DNA of 64,000 bases. It comes from Nymphalis io (Eukaryota > Arthropoda > Insecta > Lepidoptera > Nymphalidae). The DNA lies in contig NC_065898.1 of NCBI RefSeq assembly GCF_905147045.1, positions 5,456,001 to 5,520,000 on the forward strand. The letters are read 5' to 3'. Shown here piece by piece: positions 57,954 to 64,000 of the stretch. The position numbers were made by a program, and so were the translations under genes. The notes below the pieces were generated by a model. That model ran no database searches, had not been told where the DNA came from, and worked only from the letters and a program-made list of their open reading frames with translations. Within the stretch, counting starts at the first letter, position 1; each line of letters opens with the position of its first letter.

Positions 57954-58332
57954 TTTGCATATATATTATTATCACAAAAAATGTAGGTAGAAAAAAAGCT
58001 AAGAGTAACTCTGCTTAACAGACCGATTGTTGAATTGCAGTCAAACCAGCGACCAAAAGGTCATAAGCGCCGGGAAATAAGCGTCGCTTACGCGTTCACT
58101 TCAAACACTGCACACTACTATTGCAATTTAACAAATAAAATTTGAAATTTGTAGTTTTAATTTATATAATTCACATTTAGATATAATTTAACACATAAAA
58201 TTATTGTCATTAACACAAACTTTAACTATTTTTCAAAAGTTCACTCCCGATTATCGACTTATATACTGTTTTATAATAATTATTTGCGTAGCGATTACAT
58301 ACAGCCGTTTGCAATTGTCGAATGCAATCACA
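57954..58332 (-). promoter_or_regulatory. 5' untranslated region of the intact LINE, probable internal promoter
   Basis: Sequence between the array junction and the ORF1 start. LINEs of this group carry their RNA polymerase II promoter inside this region. I see no unmistakable core motif. The GC-richer part at about 58,020-58,110 stands out. Function is inferred from position only. Confidence 0.45.
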
Positions 58333-58557
58333 CTTACGAATATAATCACACGTGCCGTTTGTCTTCTAAGCTTCATTATTACTTTTCGCGCGTGTTTATT
58401 GATATTACCTCAAACCAGTTGTCGTCATTTATTTTATTATCTATACTATTGTATTAAGTATTCATTCTTCGTTCCCACGTTAGTCTCATCTATATTTTAA
58501 TGTTGATAATTTTTTTTCTCTCATCTTGAATTAGGTGATAATGTTTAATTCATGTAT

Positions 58558-58617
58558 TGCTATGGTGGATATAAAGGCCACATTGTGAGGTTGTGGGTTC
58601 AAATCCCACCGAACCCA
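58558..58617 (+). repeat. tRNA-like SINE head in unit 3
   Basis: Identical to the unit 2 copy. It lies about 225 bp right of the LINE insertion, in the resumed unit sequence. Confidence 0.6.
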
Positions 58618-59444
58618 ATATATCAGTAGCAGTCCAAAGTTATAAAGTTTGGCAAAAAGTTAGGAAGTGTTACGACCCCTTTTTTTCCCCCCACGGGACC
58701 AGGGGGGTGGTATGTGGAGCTCGCCGGTGTCCAAGGCGCCGAGTGCACCCCGAACATAGGAATACCCACTAAAACACCATTGATACAATCCTCTGCAATC
58801 CCATTTTAAAAACATTTTGATTTTAAAGTGGCGATGGACCTTTCAATACCTTTTGATAAATAAGACTTATTAAGAATAAGCTATAAGGGGTATACCTAGT
58901 AGAGTAATTTTAAAAGTCAGTGATACCGACAGTATATTAATTAATATTTGAGTTGGTACGAGTTAGTACCCAATGTGTAATTGTATGATATAAGCTTTAT
59001 ATCTTATGTTACATTAATATTTAGACATAATTATGTGATATCATTTATTTTTGTACCACACTATAACAAATAATATATAAATTAATGGTGTTCCATAAAT
59101 ATTGCATAAAATAAAACAAATAAATTCAAAATAAACTTTACAAGTAGTTTCTTAGAAGCTTTTTGAATCGTCATTTTACAGCATTAAGTATAAATAAAGC
59201 TTTCAAAAGTTTTAGGTTCTTCTGAAAAGAATCGAGATATATACATAGATATATCATATTACAATTTATTTATTATTTGCTTACAATAAAATTTTGTAAA
59301 TCAACAAACTTCTAAAATAAACAAATAAATACATATATATATACATATATAAATCTCATATATCTTCTCACTGTTAAAAACGGTTAAAAAACCTTTTCAC
59401 TTACGTTATGTCTTCTTTGTTATGTAAATATGATTCTTAAAGTT

Positions 59445-61335
59445 TTTTGCTCACATTCCAATATTGACTACCAAATCACTTAATTCCTTTCCTACCGTCG
59501 CTGAATCGTTACTAAAAAACAATGTTGCTAAATGTAACATTTGCTTTAAAATTTATACTGTAAGTGTTAAAAATATAATAAGAACTTTCAATTTATTGGA
59601 TGTTAAGAAAACGGCCGATCTATGGGGTATCTCTGTTAAGGTAGTTAAGTCGGTTATTGATGTAATTGCACCTTATCTTGTTATTATATTTAATAATTGC
59701 ATTCTTAGTGGCGTGTTTCCTGACCCTAATGAAACATAGTAAGGTAATTCCTATTTTCAAATCTGGTAGTACTTCAGACCCAAACAATTATAGACCCATC
59801 TCTTTACTACCAACGCTTAGCAAGATTTTTCAAAAATTAATGCTCAATAAAATGTTAGTACATTTTGATACATACAAGTTACTGCACAATAAACAATTTC
59901 GCGTTACAAGGGTCGCTCGACAACCGATGCTGGTGTCAAGCTCATTAAAAATAGTTATCGAGCCTGGGAAGAGTCACAGGATGCCATAGGGATATTTTGT
60001 AACTTATCTAACGCTTTATTTATACTAATTGTGTGCGACAGGAAACGTTGATCAGGAAGCTACGTCACTATGGGATTAAAGACACAGCACTCAGCCTCCT
60101 GATTTCGTATTTTAGCAATCGAATTTAGAGGGTTGATATAAATGGAAAGAAATCTCCCTGGGCTCCAGTTGGTATGGGGGTCCCGCAAGGATCTATTCTT
60201 GGTCCATTTCTCTTCCTCATTTATATAAATGATTTGCCACATCTACTAAATAACAAACATGAGATAGTATTGTTTGCTGATGACACTTCCTTAATGTTTA
60301 AAATAAAAAGATGTTTATCAATATATGACGAGGTGAAAAATGCTCTCTCTGAAACAGTACATTGGTTTAGTGTTAATAATTTACTGTTAAACAGTAAAAA
60401 GAAAAAATGTATTAAATTCACTATTCCAAACGTGAAATATGTAAAAACGAATGTACTTTTAAACGGGGAAGCTTTTAGATGCTGTAGAAGCAACAGAATT
60501 TCTTGGTATCACAATAGATTCTAAGCTTCAATGGGGCCCTCATATAAATACATTGGCAAATAGACTCAGCTCTGTAGCTTTCGCAGTAATAAAAATTAGA
60601 ATGTGTTGACTGACGTAGATACGGCTCGCCTAGTGTATTTTAGTTATTTCCACAGTATAATGTCTTATGGCATTCTACTCTGGGGTAATGCAGCCGATAT
60701 TATTACGATTTTTGTACTGCAGAAGAGGGCTATTCGTGCAATTTATAACCTGGGCTCAAAAAATTCACTAAGATGTAAATTTAAAGAAATTAAAATAATG
60801 AGTGTCGTTTCTCAATATATATTTGATAATGTTATGTATGTACGCAAAAACATAAAAGATTTTCCTAGAAATTGTGACGTACATACTGTTAACACCAGGA
60901 ACAAGTATAAACTTACAACCACTACTATCAGATCCTCAGGGTTAGTAATTTTTTTATGGGACAATTTATACGCTTTTACAACAGGATCCCAGAAAACGTT
61001 CAAAAATAATCAAATGTGAAATTTAAAAGAATCGTTAAGGAACGCTTGTGTGCTAAAGGATATTACACATTCGATGACTTTTTAAATGATTGCACAACCT
61101 GGGAATAAAACGATCGCCTCCAGGTTATTTCAAATAAAAAAAAAGCTGTATATAATTTGACTATTGTTGTATATTACTTATTGTAAAGGATGAGATATTA
61201 AAAAAAACCGTTAAGTTTCTTTCGCCGGTTCTTCCCAGATCTGAGGTGTTTATATCCAAACCGGTGGTAGATTTATGACAATCAATAAGGAAATGTAACG
61301 CTTCTATATTGAATAAAGATTTTTGACTTTGAATT
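59445..61335 (+). pseudogene. LINE reverse-transcriptase remnant, array unit 4
   Basis: The same remnant with the same breaks. Coding pieces lie at 59,464-59,739, 59,666-59,989, 60,174-60,524 and 60,603-61,019. It carries a Leu-to-Phe change (CFKIYT) that is shared with the next unit but not with units 2 and 3. Confidence 0.93.
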
Positions 61336-62158
61336 TTGATATAGAAACGACTATCGTTTGGCACTTCCAGTTAATATTATTTTATGTATCTACCCTCAAA
61401 CAAAAAAGTAAAATTTATTTTATAATATTTCACTTGTAATAACTGTTATTAGAAAAAAATACGAATTAAATATTATACAATAGTATATTAAATAAAACCG
61501 AAAAAATATATATTTGCATACTATTAATTTTTTAGTATTTATTGACAAAATCCTAAATCGCGCTATTATTGTTTTGTCATTTGTTACATATTAGAATTGT
61601 ATGTTTCTTACCTATTAGTGGGGGTCCTGGTCTCCTCGGTAAGTCGTATATACGTGTCAAAGCGTATATACGACATGAGATGATTTCACTTTGACCAAGT
61701 CATGAAAAAAAAGTGGTGATCATTTCAACCGAAGGGGCCAATTTGACACCTTTTTTAATTACTTCACTATACTACAACTTTTCTTTTCTAATTCCTTAGG
61801 AATTTCATTGGATTTCTTAGAAATAATTCATTTACGTTATAAATGCATGCAATATATTATGTATTTTATACCAGTTTAAAAATTTGAAAGCAGTTTCTAA
61901 ACAAAGGTCGCATAGCAAAAACTTTAGCCATTGATATCGAGCAAACGAATTATACGAGAAATTATTGTGTTCCAAAAATTATATTCATACATAAATGTCT
62001 ATAATGTATATTAATGTATATCATGGTTTATAAACATAATAACAGTGTATATTTAAACTGCAAAACCTGAATCTGCTTCTTGGGGTAAAATTTTAGAGTA
62101 CATTCCAATGAAATATAAATGAAATAAAAGGTTGATTGATATCTAGGTCGTAGATTTC

Positions 62159-62297
62159 CGGTTTCCTAAGGCCTATTCAGCGCCAAGCAAGAAATTGTAA
62201 ATACAAATTGAACACATTAAAATTCAATTTTACCGACTTAAACCCAGTCTTCGGTAAGGATTCCCATATTCTACACACTAGACCATCACGGCTCGCC
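62159..62297 (-). repeat. Decayed SINE-B inside array unit 4
   Basis: The same remnant as in the other units, uninterrupted, followed directly by the intact target sequence TTATAATCTTACGAATATAA that the LINE entered in unit 3. Confidence 0.7.
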
Positions 62298-62530
62298 ATT
62301 ATAATCTTACGAATATAATCACACGTGCCGTTTGTCTTCTAAGCTTCATTATTACTTTTCGCGCGTGTTTATTGATATTACCTCAAACCAGTTGTCGTCA
62401 TTTATTTTATTATCTATACTATTGTATTAAGTATTCATTCTTCGTTCCCACGTTAGTCTCATCTATATTTTAATGTTGATAATTTTTTTTCTCTCATCTT
62501 GAATTAGGTGATAATGTTTAATTCATGTAT

Positions 62531-62590
62531 TGCTATGGTGGATATAAAGGCCACATTGTGAGGTTGTGGGTTCAAATCCCACCGAACCCA
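62531..62590 (+). repeat. tRNA-like SINE head in unit 4
   Basis: Identical to the copies in units 2 and 3. Confidence 0.6.
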
Positions 62591-63376
62591 ATATATCAGT
62601 AGCAGTCCAAAGTTATAAAGTTTGGCAAAAAGTTAGGAAGTGTTACGACCCCTTTTTTTCCCCCCACGGGACCAGGGGGGTGGTATGTGGAGCTCGCCGG
62701 TGTCCAAGGCGCCGAGTGCACCCCGAACATAGGAATACCCACTAAAACACCATTGATACAATCCTCTGCAATCCCATTTTAAAAACATTTTGATTTTAAA
62801 GTGGCGATGGACCTTTCAATACCTTTTGATAAATAAGACTTATTAAGAATAAGCTATAAGGGGTATACCTAGTAGAGTAATTTTAAAAGTCAGTGATACC
62901 GACAGTATATTAATTAATATTTGAGTTGGTACGAGTTAGTACCCAATGTGTAATTGTATGATATAAGCTTTATATCTTATGTTACATTAATATTTAGACA
63001 TAATTATGTGATATCATTTATTTTTGTACCACACTATAACAAATAATATATAAATTAATGGTGTTCCATAAATATTGCATAAAATAAAACAAATAAATTC
63101 AAAATAAACTTTACAAGTAGTTTCTTAGAAGCTTTTTGAATCGTCATTTTACAGCATTAAGTATAAATAAAGCTTTCAAAAGTTTTAGGTTCTTCTGAAA
63201 AGAATCGAGATATATACATAGATATATCATATTACAATTTATTTATTATTTGCTTACAATAAAATTTTGTAAATCAACAAACTTCTAAAATATTATACAA
63301 TAGTATATTAAATAAATAGTATATTAATAATAAAGTATATAGTATATTAATAAATCTCATATATCTTCTCACTGTT

Positions 63377-64000
63377 AAAAACGGTTAAAAAACCTTTTCA
63401 CTTACGTTATGTCTTCTTTGTTATGTAAATATGATTCTTAAAGTTTTTTGCTCACATTCCAATATTGACTACCAAATCACTTAATTCCTTTCCTACCGTC
63501 GCTGAATCGTTATTAAAAAACAATGTTGCTAAATGTAACATTTGCTTTAACATTTATACTGTAAGTGTTAAAAATATAATAAGAACTTTCAATTTATTGG
63601 ATGTTAAGAAAACGGCCGATCTATGGGGTATCTTTGTTAAGGTAGTTAAGTCGGTTATTGATGTAATTGCACCTTATCTTGTTATTATATTTAATAATTG
63701 CATTCTTAGTGGCGTGTTTCCTGACCCTAATGAAACATAGTAAGGTAATTCCTATTTTCAAATCTGGTAGTACTTCAGACCCAAACAATTATAGACCCAT
63801 CTCTTTACTACCAACGCTTAGCAAGATTTTTCAAAAATTAATGCTCAATAAAATGTTAGTACATTTTGATACATACAAGTTGCTGCACAATAAACAATTT
63901 CGCGTTACAAGGGTCGCTCGACAACCGATGCTGGTGTCAAGCTCATTGAAAATAGTTATCGAGCCTGGGAAGAGTCACAGGATGCCATAGGGATATTTTG
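63377..64000 (+). repeat. Array unit 5, cut by the window edge
   Basis: The first 624 bp of a further unit, including the start of the LINE remnant from 63,446. It is the same as unit 4 apart from a few substitutions. Confidence 0.95.
63446..64000 (+). pseudogene. LINE reverse-transcriptase remnant, array unit 5, partial
   Basis: Coding pieces at 63,465-63,740 and 63,667-63,990 correspond to the first two in the other units. It shares Phe (CFNIYT) with unit 4 and has its own changes: Lys to Asn in that motif and Ser to Phe (WGIFVK). Confidence 0.92.

Larger units (their letters stand above)
53613..58332 (-). mobile_element. Intact two-ORF LINE (Jockey/CR1-like), full length
   Basis: A non-LTR retrotransposon of about 4.72 kb. 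On the minus strand: a 5' untranslated region of about 380 bp (58,332-57,954), ORF1 (57,953-56,955), a 259 bp gap, ORF2 (56,695-53,846), a 3' region with an internal T18 run (53,815-53,833, seen as A on the plus strand) and a terminal A20 tail (T run at 53,613-53,632). Neighbouring units show the empty site CCATTATAATCTTACGAATA. The only possible target-site duplication is CTT (3 bp), which could be chance overlap with the tail. Both ORFs are open, and the insertion is absent from the other units, so it is young. Confidence 0.95.
50679..59375 (+). repeat. Array unit 3, split by an intact LINE
   Basis: The unit sequence runs to 53,612, is interrupted by the minus-strand LINE (53,613-58,332), and resumes at about 58,333 with CTTACGAATATAATCACACG, exactly where the uninterrupted units continue. 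Confidence 0.95.
59376..63376 (+). repeat. Array unit 4, 4,001 bp
   Basis: Matches unit 2 throughout, apart from single-base changes and a 23 bp net gain near the right end (63,291-63,352), where the AT-rich stretch has been replaced. Confidence 0.95.
44518..64000 (+). repeat. Tandem array, unit 3,978 bp, running off the window
   Basis: The landmark AAAAACGGTTAAAAAA recurs at 44,518, 46,701, 50,679, 59,376 and 63,377, in direct orientation. The spacings are 2,183, 3,978, 8,697 (3,978 plus an inserted LINE) and 4,001 bp. Units 2 to 4 and the partial fifth differ at only a handful of sites by eye. Each full unit contains, in order, a LINE remnant (1.9 kb), AT-rich DNA, a decayed SINE-B, a tRNA-like SINE head with a GC-rich block, and more AT-rich DNA. 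Unit 1 lacks the LINE remnant. The array runs off the right end, so the copy number is unknown. Confidence 0.97.

Overview
This window looks like intergenic DNA from a lepidopteran insect, probably a butterfly. The sequence is AT-rich and holds many copies of tRNA-derived and poly(A)-tailed short retroposons of the kind common in Lepidoptera, a mariner transposon, and non-LTR retrotransposons (LINEs). One LINE carries an ORF1 that combines a PHD finger with a region resembling the FP25K family. I recognise no host protein-coding gene, no rRNA gene and no intact tRNA gene. A host gene made of small exons, or a long non-coding RNA, could be missed by eye. Family assignments come from recognition of sequence patterns, not from a database search.

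Positions 1 to about 41,950 are unique AT-rich DNA sprinkled with repeats. Three short retroposon families recur. SINE-A has a tRNA-like head and a tail ending around GGCCGAAATCGGTC. SINE-B has a tRNA-like head and a 3' end around CAGCAGTGGGACATTCACAG; it resembles the Metulj-type SINEs of butterflies. SINE-C contains GGTGAGTGAGCCAGTG and ends in CCTATTCTATAAAAA. Four SINE-B copies have clear 10 to 13 bp target-site duplications. A complete but dead mariner element occupies 35,639-36,941, and a 126 bp MITE lies at 37,300-37,425. Fragments of other LINEs occur at about 9.1 kb and 24.1 kb, with a possible one at 34.1 kb.

Positions 44,518 to the end form a tandem array that continues past the window edge. 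The unit is 3,978 bp, apart from the first, which is about 2.18 kb. Units 2 onward all carry the same 1.9 kb 5'-truncated, frameshifted LINE reverse-transcriptase remnant. The first unit lacks it and keeps the pre-insertion sequence. Each complete unit also holds a decayed SINE-B and a tRNA-like SINE head. A diverged partial copy of the unit lies upstream at about 41,953-42,840, so the array grew out of local sequence.

The third unit is interrupted by a 4.7 kb, apparently intact LINE on the minus strand (53,613-58,332). Its two open reading frames, ORF1 (332 aa) and ORF2 (949 aa, endonuclease plus reverse transcriptase), have no visible defect. This is the only feature in the window that looks capable of encoding functional protein. 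The order of events reads as follows: local duplication, insertion and decay of the first LINE, amplification of the unit, and finally insertion of the intact LINE into one unit.
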